Below are positions 9,485 through 18,130 of a stretch of 40,876 nucleotides of DNA, one piece after another. Source of the DNA: Flavobacteriales bacterium. Its GTDB lineage: Bacteria > Bacteroidota > Bacteroidia > Flavobacteriales > UBA7312. The stretch is taken from positions 167,649-208,524 of the forward strand of contig JADHMQ010000002.1 in assembly GCA_016779935.1 (NCBI GenBank), read 5' to 3'. Each line of letters opens with the position of its first letter. Positions within the stretch are counted from its first letter, which is position 1. A model generated the notes under the pieces. The model saw only the letters and a program-made list of their open reading frames with translations. It had not been told where the DNA came from and did no database searches. The position numbers and the translations under genes are program-made.

Positions 9485-10707
9485 GAAAAGTTCTAAAAGC
9501 ATATGCCGACTTAGAAGAGCACGTATTGTTCATGATAAAAGCTGAATTTTTTATTCAGCTTATCGGTGCGGCATTTTTTCTCATACTCAACATTTACCTT
9601 GCAAAATCGGGCTTCACTGACCCTGAAATTGCTAATTTTATTTCTTATAGATTTTTAGCGGTTATGGTTTTGGCATTTCCTCTTGGCTTTTACATTAAAG
9701 GAAAACGACTAAAGCCTTTTTTTCTAGTTGGTAGTTTTGGTGTACCCTTCGTAGCTATAGCTATGGTGTTAGCTATTTCAAAAGGATTTTATTCGATTTT
9801 ACCCGCCTTATTTATTTTATGGGGAGTAGTGTTTACCTGCTTTCAAGTAAGTAGTTTGCCTTTTATAATGAGAACTACCAAAAAAGAAAATCAATCTCAC
9901 GCTATTTCTTTAAATTATGCTACCCATAGCTTTGGTACCATAGCCAGTAGTATCATCATATTTCTTTTGGGAGGCATCTTTAGTAGTTTTGATGAGGGAA
10001 TGATTTTAATAGTTATTTCTATTATTGGATTAGCAGGGATTTATTTTTTATTACAACTCAAAGAAGACGATGTTGTATCCGATAAAAAAGGTATTCAATG
10101 GGCGTCTTATGATTGGTGGTTAGTGACCAAAGCTATTGTTCCAACCATAATTATTTCGGTTGGAGCTGGTCTAACCATACCCTTTATAAATCTCTTTTTC
10201 TATCATATTTTTGATGTGGACTCTTCTGATTTTGCTTTGATTGGAGGAGGAGCTAGTTTGTTAGTCGCTACGATGGCTCTTCTAGTTCCTAAGGTAAAAG
10301 ATATGCTTGGTTTTAAGTTGGGTATTACCTTAACGCAATCCATTGCTGTAATTGCTTTGGTTGCTTTGGCTACAACTGAGTTTTTTGTGGAATATTGGTT
10401 GGCATTACCATTAGCCATTCTGTGTTTTTGGATACGAACTCCATTAATGAATATGGCAGCACCAATGACTTCCGAATTAACAATGAATTATGTTGGAAAA
10501 AATAACCAAGAAATATTAAGTGCTATCACCGCTGCTATTTGGAGTGGTAGCTGGTATTTTAGTTCTCAGATTTTTCGGTTTTTGAAGGGAATGGACTTGC
10601 CGTATGCCTACATATTTTATATCACTGCTGGTCTTTATGCATTTGGTGTATTTACCTATTACCTTTTGATTTTGGACTACGAGAAGAAAAATTCTTTAGA
10701 AAGTTAA
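9481..10707 (+). CDS. MFS-like transporter, 12 membrane segments
   Basis: A protein of up to 408 residues with about 12 hydrophobic segments, a charged loop near the middle (residues ~197-210, KEDDVVSDKKG) and short loops elsewhere, as in the major facilitator superfamily. Residues 41-80 contain a gap between segments 1 and 2 with FPLGFYIKGKRL, which resembles the cytoplasmic loop 2-3 region of MFS proteins. The substrate cannot be read from the sequence. Being last in the UbiA-like/kynU/kmo operon, it may move kynurenine, anthranilate derivatives or tryptophan; this is inference. The start is uncertain: TTG at 9481 overlaps the kmo stop (TTGA) and keeps a plausible amphipathic N-terminus, while the first ATG is at 9532, 17 codons later. 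The 3' 56 bases overlap a convergent gene (10652-11089). Confidence 0.85.
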   Translation: MRKVLKAYADLEEHVLFMIKAEFFIQLIGAAFFLILNIYLAKSGFTDPEIANFISYRFLAVMVLAFPLGFYIKGKRLKPFFLVGSFGVPFVAIAMVLAISKGFYSILPALFILWGVVFTCFQVSSLPFIMRTTKKENQSHAISLNYATHSFGTIASSIIIFLLGGIFSSFDEGMILIVISIIGLAGIYFLLQLKEDDVVSDKKGIQWASYDWWLVTKAIVPTIIISVGAGLTIPFINLFFYHIFDVDSSDFALIGGGASLLVATMALLVPKVKDMLGFKLGITLTQSIAVIALVALATTEFFVEYWLALPLAILCFWIRTPLMNMAAPMTSELTMNYVGKNNQEILSAITAAIWSGSWYFSSQIFRFLKGMDLPYAYIFYITAGLYAFGVFTYYLLILDYEKKNSLES

Positions 10708-11089
10708 ATATCATTTTCTTCTGACGTTTTGATAGATTGGTTGTTAGTATCTGGTGTCGTATGCCATTGTTTTCGAAATGTATGGATTTCCAATCTTCTT
10801 TGATTTCAGAAATAAACTCGATGCTTGCCTCTTGCACTTCTTTTTCGACATCTAATTTCCATTTGATCTTTTGATCATCGTATTTGAAATAGAGTTTATT
10901 AATATTAAATACGCCTCCTAAAATACCTGCTGTTAATCCACAAGTAATGCCAACTAAATATGGAATTGCAGAATCATCACAGCTAGAAAAAATGTGTAGA
11001 AAGGAAACATCTATAATTATGTATGAGCTAATTAAAACGAATAAAGTTAAACGGATTTTTTGACTTTTAAAAATAGGTAATGTTTTCAT
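10652..11089 (-). CDS. Small two-segment membrane protein, unknown function
   Basis: I do not recognise this 145-residue protein. Two hydrophobic segments lie at residues ~13-33 and ~43-62, the second glycine-rich (GITCGLTAGILGGVF). The remaining ~80 residues are soluble and charged, with a basic tail (RSPKSKGNR). It is supported as a real gene by a TACATTTG promoter box at 11114-11121, an ATG start, and membrane segments of plausible length. Its last 56 bases run antisense to the end of the MFS-like gene, so the tail may be shorter in relatives. It is followed by no gene on its own strand. Confidence 0.65.
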   Translation of the reverse strand: MKTLPIFKSQKIRLTLFVLISSYIIIDVSFLHIFSSCDDSAIPYLVGITCGLTAGILGGVFNINKLYFKYDDQKIKWKLDVEKEVQEASIEFISEIKEDWKSIHFENNGIRHQILTTNLSKRQKKMIFNFLKNFSSRSPKSKGNR

Positions 11090-11113
11090 GATGCTTTAAG
11101 ATTGCGTTAATCT

Positions 11114-11121
11114 CAAATGTA
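11114..11121 (-). promoter_or_regulatory. Candidate -7 box for the 10652-11089 gene
   Basis: The minus strand reads TACATTTG (exact TAnnTTTG), ending 24 bases before the ATG at 11089. This gives a leader of roughly 18 bases and places it between the end of the glyoxalase-II-like gene and this one. Confidence 0.45.
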
Positions 11122-11128
11122 AAAAAAA

Positions 11129-11770
11129 TTACTTCAGAAAAGAATTGTTCATTTTTTCGAACCCTATACTTGTACTTGGACCATGACCGCAGTACACTTT
11201 TGTTTGTTCGTCCAGAGGTAATAATTTATCTTTTATGCTATTTATTAGTGTGTCGTAGTCGCCACCTGGCAAGTCAGTTCGTCCAATACTCATCTGAAAG
11301 AGAACATCGCCACCAATTACAAAATGCTGTTCTTTGGAATGTAGAACAATGTGTCCAGGAGCATGTCCAGGAGTGAATAATATATCAAGGCTACTATTTC
11401 CAAAATGTATTTTATCACCTTCTTTCAAAAATATTGATGGCTCTGGACTTTGTTCATAATTATGAAATCCGTACAGTTGACAATAATCCTTTACAGAATG
11501 TAATGTGGACAAGTCCTTTTCATGTATTTCCAAATCTAAACCCCATTTTTTCGCAACAAAATGATTCCCCAAAACATGGTCGATATGGCAATGCGTATTT
11601 ATCAGTTTAACTGGCTCAAGCTCATTGTCAACAATGAACTTTTCCAATTTCAGCTTTTCATTTTCTTCATAGCAGCCTGGGTCTATTATGATACATGTTT
11701 TGCTTTCGTCAAACAGAATATAAGTATTCTCTTGGAAGCCATTGAAGGTAAAAGATTGAATTTTTATCAT
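11129..11770 (-). CDS. Metallo-beta-lactamase-fold hydrolase, glyoxalase II-like
   Basis: A 213-residue single-domain enzyme with the full two-metal site of the family: H60-x-H62-x-D64-H65 (THCHIDH), H136 (TPGHAPGH), D155 (GGDVLF) and H196 (CGHG). Short family members of this type are usually annotated as hydroxyacylglutathione hydrolases or general thioester hydrolases, and they lack the C-terminal helical domain of true glyoxalase II. The natural substrate is therefore unknown; a bacillithiol-like or other thiol ester is possible. The N-terminus (MIKIQSFTFNGFQENTYI) matches the usual family start, so ATG 11770 is well supported. It is divergent from the TSUP/M20 pair, and a TATCTTTG box ends 4 bases upstream of its start. 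Confidence 0.93.
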   Translation of the reverse strand: MIKIQSFTFNGFQENTYILFDESKTCIIIDPGCYEENEKLKLEKFIVDNELEPVKLINTHCHIDHVLGNHFVAKKWGLDLEIHEKDLSTLHSVKDYCQLYGFHNYEQSPEPSIFLKEGDKIHFGNSSLDILFTPGHAPGHIVLHSKEQHFVIGGDVLFQMSIGRTDLPGGDYDTLINSIKDKLLPLDEQTKVYCGHGPSTSIGFEKMNNSFLK

Positions 11771-11774
11771 TGAG

Positions 11775-11782
11775 CAAAGATA
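11775..11782 (-). promoter_or_regulatory. Promoter for the glyoxalase II-like gene, probably leaderless
   Basis: The minus strand reads TATCTTTG, an exact TAnnTTTG, ending 4 bases before the ATG at 11770. A TTG lies 20 bases upstream of it, within the reported 17-23 spacing for Flavobacteria. The start codon is secure from family alignment, so transcription should begin at or beside it. Confidence 0.6.
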
Positions 11783-11794
11783 TTTTGAATTACA

Positions 11795-11802
11795 TATCTT
11801 CG
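11795..11802 (+). promoter_or_regulatory. Candidate promoter for the TSUP/M20 operon
   Basis: The bases read TATCTTCG, one mismatch from TAnnTTTG, with TTG at 11770-11772, 22 bases upstream. It ends 15 bases before the ATG at 11818, supporting that ATG rather than the TTG at 11770, which lies upstream of the box. Confidence 0.45.
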
Positions 11803-11817
11803 CAAGGAAATTATATT

Positions 11818-12186
11818 ATGTCTTTTGTAACATTACTTTTTTTAGTTTTAATTAGTCTTTGCGCAGGTTTCCTCAGCGGATTTAGTGGTGTTGGTGGAGG
11901 AATTATTATCATTCCTTTGTTAATGTTGTTGCTGGGAATGGGACAGCACAATGCGCAGGGAACTAGTCTGGCCGTTATGCTACCACCAATTGGTATTTTG
12001 GCAGCATGGAACTACCATAAGGAAGGTTTTGTGAATTGGAAATATGCCCTCATTATATCTTTAGCCTTTGTTATTGGTGGTTATTTCAGCTCTAGGTGGG
12101 CTGTAAATATCGATTCAAAGACTCTGAAGAAAGTGTTTGGGCTAATGTTATTAATTGGAGGAATTAAACTTATGTTCTCAAAATGA
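11818..12186 (+). CDS. Half-size TSUP (TauE/SafE-like) membrane protein
   Basis: From the ATG at 11818 the product has 122 residues and about four membrane segments. The N-terminal segment contains the TSUP signature GFLSGFSGVGGGIIIIPLL, and the second segment begins with the typical NAQGTSLAVMLP. Full TSUP proteins are about 250 residues, an inverted or direct duplication of this unit; here only one unit is present and the frame ends cleanly. It probably works as a homodimer. Substrates in the family are small organic or sulfur anions; none can be assigned. An in-frame TTG at 11770 would add 16 residues but overlaps the divergent gene and lies upstream of the promoter box. The stop overlaps the amidohydrolase start by ATGA, so the two are coupled. 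Confidence 0.85.
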   Translation: MSFVTLLFLVLISLCAGFLSGFSGVGGGIIIIPLLMLLLGMGQHNAQGTSLAVMLPPIGILAAWNYHKEGFVNWKYALIISLAFVIGGYFSSRWAVNIDSKTLKKVFGLMLLIGGIKLMFSK

Positions 12187-13358
12187 GTCAGTTAAAGTCT
12201 AAAATATTAGCCTTAGCAGAACAGTATTTTAATGATACTGTAGATATAAGAAGGCGACTGCATGAATATCCTGAACTGTCGTTTAAAGAGTATGAAACCT
12301 CAACGTTTATTCAAGAAAAGTTATCAGAATACGGACTCGCTTTTAAATCTGGTTTGGTGGAAACAGGTGTTGTTGCCCTCATTAAAGGTAAAAATCCTGA
12401 ATCGAAATGTATAGCTCTTCGAGCCGATATTGATGCTTTACCAATTCAAGAGATGAACAATCTTAGTTATGCATCTAAAAATGATGGTGTTATGCATGCT
12501 TGTGGTCATGATTTTCATACAGCTTCATTATTAGGCGTTGCACGAATTCTTAATGATTTAAAAGATAGTTGGGAGGGAAGTATGAAGCTTATTTTTCAGC
12601 CTGGTGAAGAAAAATTACCTGGAGGAGCGTCCTTAATGATAAAGGAAGGCGTTTTGGAAAACCCTAAAGTCAATAAAATTATCGGTCAGCATGTTTCACC
12701 AGAGTTAGACTGTGGTATTATTGGAATGAAAGAGGGTATGTTTATGGCTTCTGCTGATGAAATTTATATAGATGTTATCGGTAAAGGAGGTCATGCTGCT
12801 ATTCCAGAAGGGCGAATAAACCCATTAGTTATTGCTTCCAAATTAATTACTAAACTTTACGATAGATTTGATTCAGTTAAAGATACCCCTTCGGTATTGT
12901 CTATTGGAGTAATTCAAGGTGGTAGTGCTGGAAATATTATACCAGAAAAAGTAAGTATGCAAGGTACTTTTAGGGCGATGAATGAAGATTGGAGATCTGA
13001 AGCACATCAGATTATCGAAGAGATATGTTCTAGCACTTCAAAAGAAATGGGCGGTAAGTATGTTCTTGAAATCCGTAAAGGTTATCCATTCTTGAAAAAC
13101 GATGAGCATTTTACTGAACATTGTTTTACACAAGCTTCAGAACTTATGGGGAGTGATAGTGTGATAAAAATTCCTAAGCGAATGACCGCTGAGGATTTTG
13201 CCTATTATTCGCATCATGTGCCTTCATGTTTTTACAGAATAGGGGTCGGTGATAAAAATGGAAGTAGAAGGCACCTACACAACCCAAACTTCAATGTTGA
13301 GGAAGCTGCTTTAAAGCATAGTATTGGGTTAATGAGTTGGTTGGCAATTAAAGCCTAG
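12183..13358 (+). CDS. M20D-family amidohydrolase
   Basis: A 391-residue zinc or manganese peptidase of the M20D group (hippurate, indole-3-acetyl-amino acid and N-acyl-amino acid hydrolases). Metal ligands and catalytic residues are present: C107 and H109 in HACGHD, E142-E143 in QPGEEK, H170, and H366 in the C-terminal HLHNPNF. The dimerisation domain sits around residues 190-300 and starts with GGHAAIPEGRINPL. RADIDALPI is the usual segment upstream. It probably hydrolyses an N-acyl or aminoacyl amide, with no specific substrate visible. Coupling to the TSUP permease by a 4-base overlap suggests transport of a substrate or product. Its stop overlaps the recQ stop by 4 bases, convergent. Confidence 0.94.
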   Translation: MSQLKSKILALAEQYFNDTVDIRRRLHEYPELSFKEYETSTFIQEKLSEYGLAFKSGLVETGVVALIKGKNPESKCIALRADIDALPIQEMNNLSYASKNDGVMHACGHDFHTASLLGVARILNDLKDSWEGSMKLIFQPGEEKLPGGASLMIKEGVLENPKVNKIIGQHVSPELDCGIIGMKEGMFMASADEIYIDVIGKGGHAAIPEGRINPLVIASKLITKLYDRFDSVKDTPSVLSIGVIQGGSAGNIIPEKVSMQGTFRAMNEDWRSEAHQIIEEICSSTSKEMGGKYVLEIRKGYPFLKNDEHFTEHCFTQASELMGSDSVIKIPKRMTAEDFAYYSHHVPSCFYRIGVGDKNGSRRHLHNPNFNVEEAALKHSIGLMSWLAIKA

Positions 13359-15544
13359 TTGGCAACGTCAGAGATAAACTTAATTCTAAAAAGTCTCAAT
13401 TCTTCATCTGTGTATTCGTCTTCTTCGAATTCACTTCTTGCTTCATCAAATGTTCCCTCTTTAGAATTTTTAAAGAAATCGATAAGTTCCTCTTCTTGAT
13501 ACTCATCAATTATTTCCTCTAAATAATAATTGAGATTTATTTTAGTTCCAGACTCTACAATTGTTTCAATTTCAGTGATGAGGTCTTCTACTGTGAGTCC
13601 TTTGGCGGAAGCAATATCTTCTATAGATAATTTTCTGTCTATGCTTTGAATGATGTACACCTTATTGCTTGATTGTTTAGCAATAGTTTTGATGACCATA
13701 TCTTCAGGCCTTATAATATCATTTTCCTCAACATATTCTTTAATGTAATCTAAGAATGGCTTTCCAAATTTATTAGCTTTTCCTTGTCCAACGCCATGAA
13801 TTTGACTTAACTCTTCAGTAGTTATAGGGTATTGATTTGCCATGTCAATTAAAGAGGCTTCAGAGAAAATGATATTGGGAGGAAGTTCTTTTGATTTGGC
13901 AAACTTTTTTCTGAGTTCTTTCAAATTTTTGAAAAGCACAGCATCTGCGGCAGCAGATTTTTGATTGCTATTAGCTGCATTTTTGGAGTTAATAGCATCA
14001 TAATCGTGATCTTCTGTGAATAGCACTTCATACGATTCTTTCAAAAACTCTTTTCCTTTTTCAGATACTTTAAGAATTCCGTAACTCTCAATTTCTTTTA
14101 CAAGTAATCCTTTAACTAAGGATTGACGAATAACGGCATGCCAAAACCCTTTTGATTTGTGACTTCCTTTACCATACTCCTCAAGGGCTTCAGACTTATG
14201 TTGTTTTATTAAGGCATTGCTTTCTCCAACCAACACTTTTACTACCTCTTTTGCTTTCAGTCTTTCGTTTATAGCCAAGACGCACTCTAATAGTTGAATA
14301 ATAAACCTTTCTCCGTTAAATTTTGGTTTTGGATGTCGGCAATTGTCGCACATTTCATTGCAATTAGCTTCATCAAATTTTTCACCAAAATAGTGTAGAA
14401 TGTATTTTCTTCTACACATGGAAGTTTCAGCGAAAGAAATGGTTTCTAATATATGTTGACGACCAATCTCTTGTTCAGCTACGGGTTTACCTTGTAAAAA
14501 CTTTTCTAGTTTTTCAATATCGTTATAACTGTAAAAGGTTACACAGTTGCCTTCACCGCCATCACGCCCTGCTCTACCGGTTTCCTGATAATAGCTTTCT
14601 AAACTTTTAGGAATATCATGGTGGATAACGTATCGAATATCGGGTTTATCGATACCCATTCCGAAAGCAATGGTCGCTACAATAACATCCACATCTTCCA
14701 TGAGGAAAGCATCTTGATGCTTAACACGTGTTTTATTTTCTAAACCAGCGTGATAAGGTAGTGCATTGATGCCGTTTACCTGAAGGGTTTCGGCAATTTC
14801 CTCAACCTTCTTTCTGCTTAGACAGTATACTATTCCAGATTTACCTTGATTTTGTTTTATGTACTTAATAATCTCTTTTTCTACATCAATTTTTGGTCTG
14901 ATATCGTAGTAAAGATTACCTCTATTAAAGGAGTCAAAGAAAACAGGGCAATCTGTTATTCCTAGATTCTTTTGGATATCTTCTCTAACCTTTGTGGTAG
15001 CAGTAGCGGTAAGAGCAATAATAGGAGCACGTCCAATATTCTCTATTATTTTTTTTAGGTTTCTATATTCTCGTCTAAAGTCGTGACCCCATTCAGAAAT
15101 ACAATGTGCTTCATCTATAGCGTAGAATGATATTTTTTTATCTTTTAGATAGTCAATATTTTCCTGCTTTGTGAGGGATTCGGGAGCTACATAAAGAAGT
15201 TTCGTTTTGCCACTTTCTACATCCTCTTTTACCTTCGCCACGTCTTTTTTGGAAAGGGATGAATTGAGGACATGTGCTATTGAGTCGCTATCATTAAAAC
15301 CTCTAATGGCATCCACTTGATTTTTCATTAATGCTATCAGTGGAGAAATAACTACTGCACATCCGTCACTAACTAAAGCAGGTAACTGATAGCACATAGA
15401 TTTACCACCACCAGTGGGCATGATTACAAAAGCATCATTACCATCAAGTGTATTTTGAATAATGGCTTCTTGTTGACTTTTAAAACGTTTGAATCCAAAA
15501 TATTTTTGAAGTTCATCCGTGAGAGATGTAATCTGTAGAGTCAT
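13355..15544 (-). CDS. recQ: ATP-dependent DNA helicase RecQ
   Basis: A 3'-to-5' helicase for recombination and fork repair, 729 residues. Domains: helicase core with GGGKS (K48), DEAH at 144-147 followed by the aromatic-rich loop CISEWGHDFR; C-terminal helicase part with ETGRAGRDG at 321-329; zinc knuckle with C377, C395, C399 and C402; winged-helix RQC region ~410-510; HRDC ~537-605. A further ~120-residue acidic tail follows (residues ~610-729, rich in Asp and Glu), so it is longer than the ~610-residue E. coli enzyme; such tails are common in this phylum. It is transcribed alone, divergently from kdsD. There is no strong TAnnTTTG box upstream on its own strand. Confidence 0.97.
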   Translation of the reverse strand: MTLQITSLTDELQKYFGFKRFKSQQEAIIQNTLDGNDAFVIMPTGGGKSMCYQLPALVSDGCAVVISPLIALMKNQVDAIRGFNDSDSIAHVLNSSLSKKDVAKVKEDVESGKTKLLYVAPESLTKQENIDYLKDKKISFYAIDEAHCISEWGHDFRREYRNLKKIIENIGRAPIIALTATATTKVREDIQKNLGITDCPVFFDSFNRGNLYYDIRPKIDVEKEIIKYIKQNQGKSGIVYCLSRKKVEEIAETLQVNGINALPYHAGLENKTRVKHQDAFLMEDVDVIVATIAFGMGIDKPDIRYVIHHDIPKSLESYYQETGRAGRDGGEGNCVTFYSYNDIEKLEKFLQGKPVAEQEIGRQHILETISFAETSMCRRKYILHYFGEKFDEANCNEMCDNCRHPKPKFNGERFIIQLLECVLAINERLKAKEVVKVLVGESNALIKQHKSEALEEYGKGSHKSKGFWHAVIRQSLVKGLLVKEIESYGILKVSEKGKEFLKESYEVLFTEDHDYDAINSKNAANSNQKSAAADAVLFKNLKELRKKFAKSKELPPNIIFSEASLIDMANQYPITTEELSQIHGVGQGKANKFGKPFLDYIKEYVEENDIIRPEDMVIKTIAKQSSNKVYIIQSIDRKLSIEDIASAKGLTVEDLITEIETIVESGTKINLNYYLEEIIDEYQEEELIDFFKNSKEGTFDEARSEFEEDEYTDEELRLFRIKFISDVAN

Positions 15545-15570
15545 TTAATTATAATCAAGCTAAATTTTGA

Positions 15571-15578
15571 TACTTTTG
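15571..15578 (+). promoter_or_regulatory. Candidate -7 box for the kdsD-tatC-lptB operon
   Basis: The bases read TACTTTTG (exact TAnnTTTG), 58 bases before the TTG start at 15637. No TTG at the right distance is seen upstream. Confidence 0.35.
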
Positions 15579-15636
15579 CTTCAAAGTAATCCCTCTAAAA
15601 TTAGAGAATTTATTTTATTAAATCAAACTTAGTCTA

Positions 15637-16605
15637 TTGAAATCAATTAATGAAATAAAATCTATTGCAAAATCAACCATCAATTTAGAAGGTCAATCCA
15701 TTCTAAAACTTCTTGAGTTTATTGACGATGATTTTGGAAAGGTTGTACAAGAAATTTTAAAATCTAAGGGGCGATTAATTGTTACTGGTATTGGTAAAAG
15801 TGCCAACATTGCACAAAAGATGGTATCTACATTTAATTCTACTGGACAGCCATCAATATTTATGCATGCGGCAGATGCTTTACATGGGGATTTAGGTAAT
15901 ATACAGTCAGAAGATATTGTAGTTTGTATTTCAAAAAGCGGTTCAACTCCAGAAATAAAAACACTTCTTCCACTTCTTAAAGAGATGGGAAATTCAATTA
16001 TTGCTATTACTGGCACTTCTGATTCGTACCTTTCTCAACAATCCGATTGGACGATACTTTCTAAAGTTGACAAAGAGGCTTGTCCAAACAATCTTGCTCC
16101 TACAACAAGTACTACAGCACAATTAGTAATTGGTGATGCATTAGCTGTTTGTTTGCTTGAATGCAGAGGCTTTTCGGATATTGATTTTGCTAAATACCAT
16201 CCTGGAGGGGCTTTGGGTAAAAAACTATTTTTAAAGGTTGACGATTTGTGCTCTGATAAATCTAAACCTAGTGTACCTGCAAATGAAACAATTCAAAATG
16301 TAATTGTAGAAATATCCAACAAACGATTGGGGGCAACGGCTGTTATTGAAAATTATCAACTCATTGGTGTAATTACTGATGGAGACATAAGGAGAATGCT
16401 CGAAAATGAAGGTGCTGATTGGAGCACTCTTAAGGCCACAGATATAATGTGTGATACCCCCAAAACTATTCAGTATAATGAGTTGGCATCAAAGGCTCTA
16501 ACTATTATGGAAGACAATAATATTTCACAATTGATAGTTTGTAAAGGTGACACATACCACGGCATAGTACATATTCATGATATTCTAAAAGAAGGAATTT
16601 TGTAA
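15637..16605 (+). CDS. kdsD: Arabinose-5-phosphate isomerase
   Basis: The KpsF/GutQ/KdsD family converts ribulose 5-phosphate to arabinose 5-phosphate, the first step to Kdo of lipopolysaccharide. The 322 residues contain a SIS domain at ~40-180 (GIGKSAN at 51-57, ADALHGDLG at ~80-87, SKSGSTPEI at ~99-107) and two CBS repeats at ~205-320 (GVITDGDIRRML and the final HIHDIL). The start is TTG at 15637; there is no earlier in-frame ATG, an in-frame stop lies just upstream, and this start matches the usual N-terminus. It is first of three coupled genes: tatC begins in a TAATG one-base overlap. LptB, also in lipopolysaccharide handling, follows. Confidence 0.95.
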   Translation: MKSINEIKSIAKSTINLEGQSILKLLEFIDDDFGKVVQEILKSKGRLIVTGIGKSANIAQKMVSTFNSTGQPSIFMHAADALHGDLGNIQSEDIVVCISKSGSTPEIKTLLPLLKEMGNSIIAITGTSDSYLSQQSDWTILSKVDKEACPNNLAPTTSTTAQLVIGDALAVCLLECRGFSDIDFAKYHPGGALGKKLFLKVDDLCSDKSKPSVPANETIQNVIVEISNKRLGATAVIENYQLIGVITDGDIRRMLENEGADWSTLKATDIMCDTPKTIQYNELASKALTIMEDNNISQLIVCKGDTYHGIVHIHDILKEGIL

Positions 16606-17405
16606 TGAGAAAAATAGGAGAGGAGAAGGAACATTCTTTTTTAGACCATCTTGAAATTTTAAGATGGCATCTTATTAGAAGTGCTGTGGCTATTTTGGTT
16701 TTCACTACATTGGCATTTGTATTCCCAGAGTTTTTATTTGATAAAATAATTTTAGCTGCCAAAAGTCCTGACTTTCCTACTTATAAATTTTTCTGTTGGC
16801 TATCTGAAACACTTCACTTTGGAGAAGCACTATGTATTGATGAAGCTCCTTTTGAATTAATGAATATACAGATGTCAGGTCAGTTTAGTACTCACATAGT
16901 ATCATCCTTAGTAGCTGGTTTTGTATGTGCTTTTCCTTATGTATTTTGGGAAATATGGCGTTTTATAAAACCTGCTTTACATGGCAGTGAAAAAAAATAT
17001 TCTAGAGGTGTAGTATTTTATACGTCATTGCTTTTTACTCTTGGAGTTTTATTTGGTTACTATTGTGTAGCTCCATTGTCGGTACAGTTTCTTGGTAATT
17101 ATCAAGTTAGTTCTCAAGTAGTAAATCAGATAAATTTAAACTCATTTATTTCAACCGTAACTACTGTCTGTTTAGCAAATGGAATAGTATTTTTATTACC
17201 TATTCTTATTTATTTCCTCAGTAAGTTGGGATTGATTTCTCCCGAATTATTAAGACAATATAGAAAGCACTCCTTAGTTATACTTATGATATTAGCGGCT
17301 ATCATTACACCCCCTGATATTTTGAGTTTAATTTTAGTGACTTTCCCACTCATGTTATTGTATGAATTAAGCATCAAAGTATCGGCTAAATTTCAAGATA
17401 AATAA
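16605..17405 (+). CDS. tatC: Twin-arginine translocase subunit TatC
   Basis: The core receptor of the Tat pathway that recognises the twin-arginine signal of folded substrates. It has 266 residues and six predicted membrane segments. The N-terminal [12 protein letters not shown] matches the conserved FxxHLxELR start. The long first periplasmic loop (residues ~45-90) is followed by [17 protein letters not shown], the conserved region after helix 2, and [11 protein letters not shown] lies near helices 5-6. The start overlaps the kdsD stop by one base (TAATG) and the lptB start overlaps its stop in the same way. No tatA/tatB gene lies nearby, so a TatA partner must be elsewhere. Confidence 0.96.
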   Translation: MRKIGEEKEHSFLDHLEILRWHLIRSAVAILVFTTLAFVFPEFLFDKIILAAKSPDFPTYKFFCWLSETLHFGEALCIDEAPFELMNIQMSGQFSTHIVSSLVAGFVCAFPYVFWEIWRFIKPALHGSEKKYSRGVVFYTSLLFTLGVLFGYYCVAPLSVQFLGNYQVSSQVVNQINLNSFISTVTTVCLANGIVFLLPILIYFLSKLGLISPELLRQYRKHSLVILMILAAIITPPDILSLILVTFPLMLLYELSIKVSAKFQDK

Positions 17406-18130
17406 TGAAGTTAAACGCACAACATATTGTCAAAAAGTACCGAAATAGAAAAGTTGTTAATGAAGTTTCTCTTGAAGTAAATCAAGGTGAAATAGTTGGG
17501 CTTTTAGGTCCTAATGGTGCTGGCAAAACAACCTCGTTTTACATGATGGTTGGTCTGGTAAAGCCGGATGCTGGTAAGGTATTCTTGGATGCTGATGAAG
17601 TTACTGAAGAGCCAATGTATAGAAGAGCTCAGATGGGTATTGGCTATTTAGCTCAAGAAGCTTCTGTTTTTAGAAAGTTAAGTGTTGAAGATAATATTTT
17701 GGCAGTGCTCGAAATGACAAATCTGACTAAGGAAGAACAATCCAATAAGCTAGAATCTTTACTAGATGAGTTTGGGCTTCAGCATATTAGAAAAAGTTTA
17801 GGAGATTTGCTTTCTGGTGGTGAACGAAGAAGGACAGAGATAGCTAGATGCCTTGCGACTGATCCTAAATTTATACTTTTGGATGAGCCTTTTGCAGGAG
17901 TAGATCCTATTGCTGTAGAAGATATACAGCATATAGTATCAAAATTGAAAAACCGAAATATTGGCATTTTAATTACGGACCACAACGTTCATGAAACACT
18001 TTCCATTACTGACCGAGCCTACCTATTGTTTGAGGGTAAAATACTAAAGTCTGGTACTGCCGAAGAATTGGCAGCAGACGAGCAGGTTAGACGAGTTTAT
18101 TTAGGTGAGAACTTTGAATTACGACGCTAA
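17405..18130 (+). CDS. lptB: LPS export ABC transporter ATP-binding protein LptB
   Basis: The ATPase that powers lipopolysaccharide extraction from the inner membrane (LptB2FG). Its 241 residues contain Walker A GPNGAGKT (35-42), the Q-loop Q84 in [10 protein letters not shown] (an LptB hallmark), signature LSGGE (136-140) with the family's [11 protein letters not shown], Walker B ending D160-E161 and the H-loop H193 in ITDHNV. LptF and LptG are not adjacent, as is usual. It is last in kdsD-tatC-lptB. Its final 12 bases overlap the convergent purS gene. Confidence 0.96.
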   Translation: MKLNAQHIVKKYRNRKVVNEVSLEVNQGEIVGLLGPNGAGKTTSFYMMVGLVKPDAGKVFLDADEVTEEPMYRRAQMGIGYLAQEASVFRKLSVEDNILAVLEMTNLTKEEQSNKLESLLDEFGLQHIRKSLGDLLSGGERRRTEIARCLATDPKFILLDEPFAGVDPIAVEDIQHIVSKLKNRNIGILITDHNVHETLSITDRAYLLFEGKILKSGTAEELAADEQVRRVYLGENFELRR

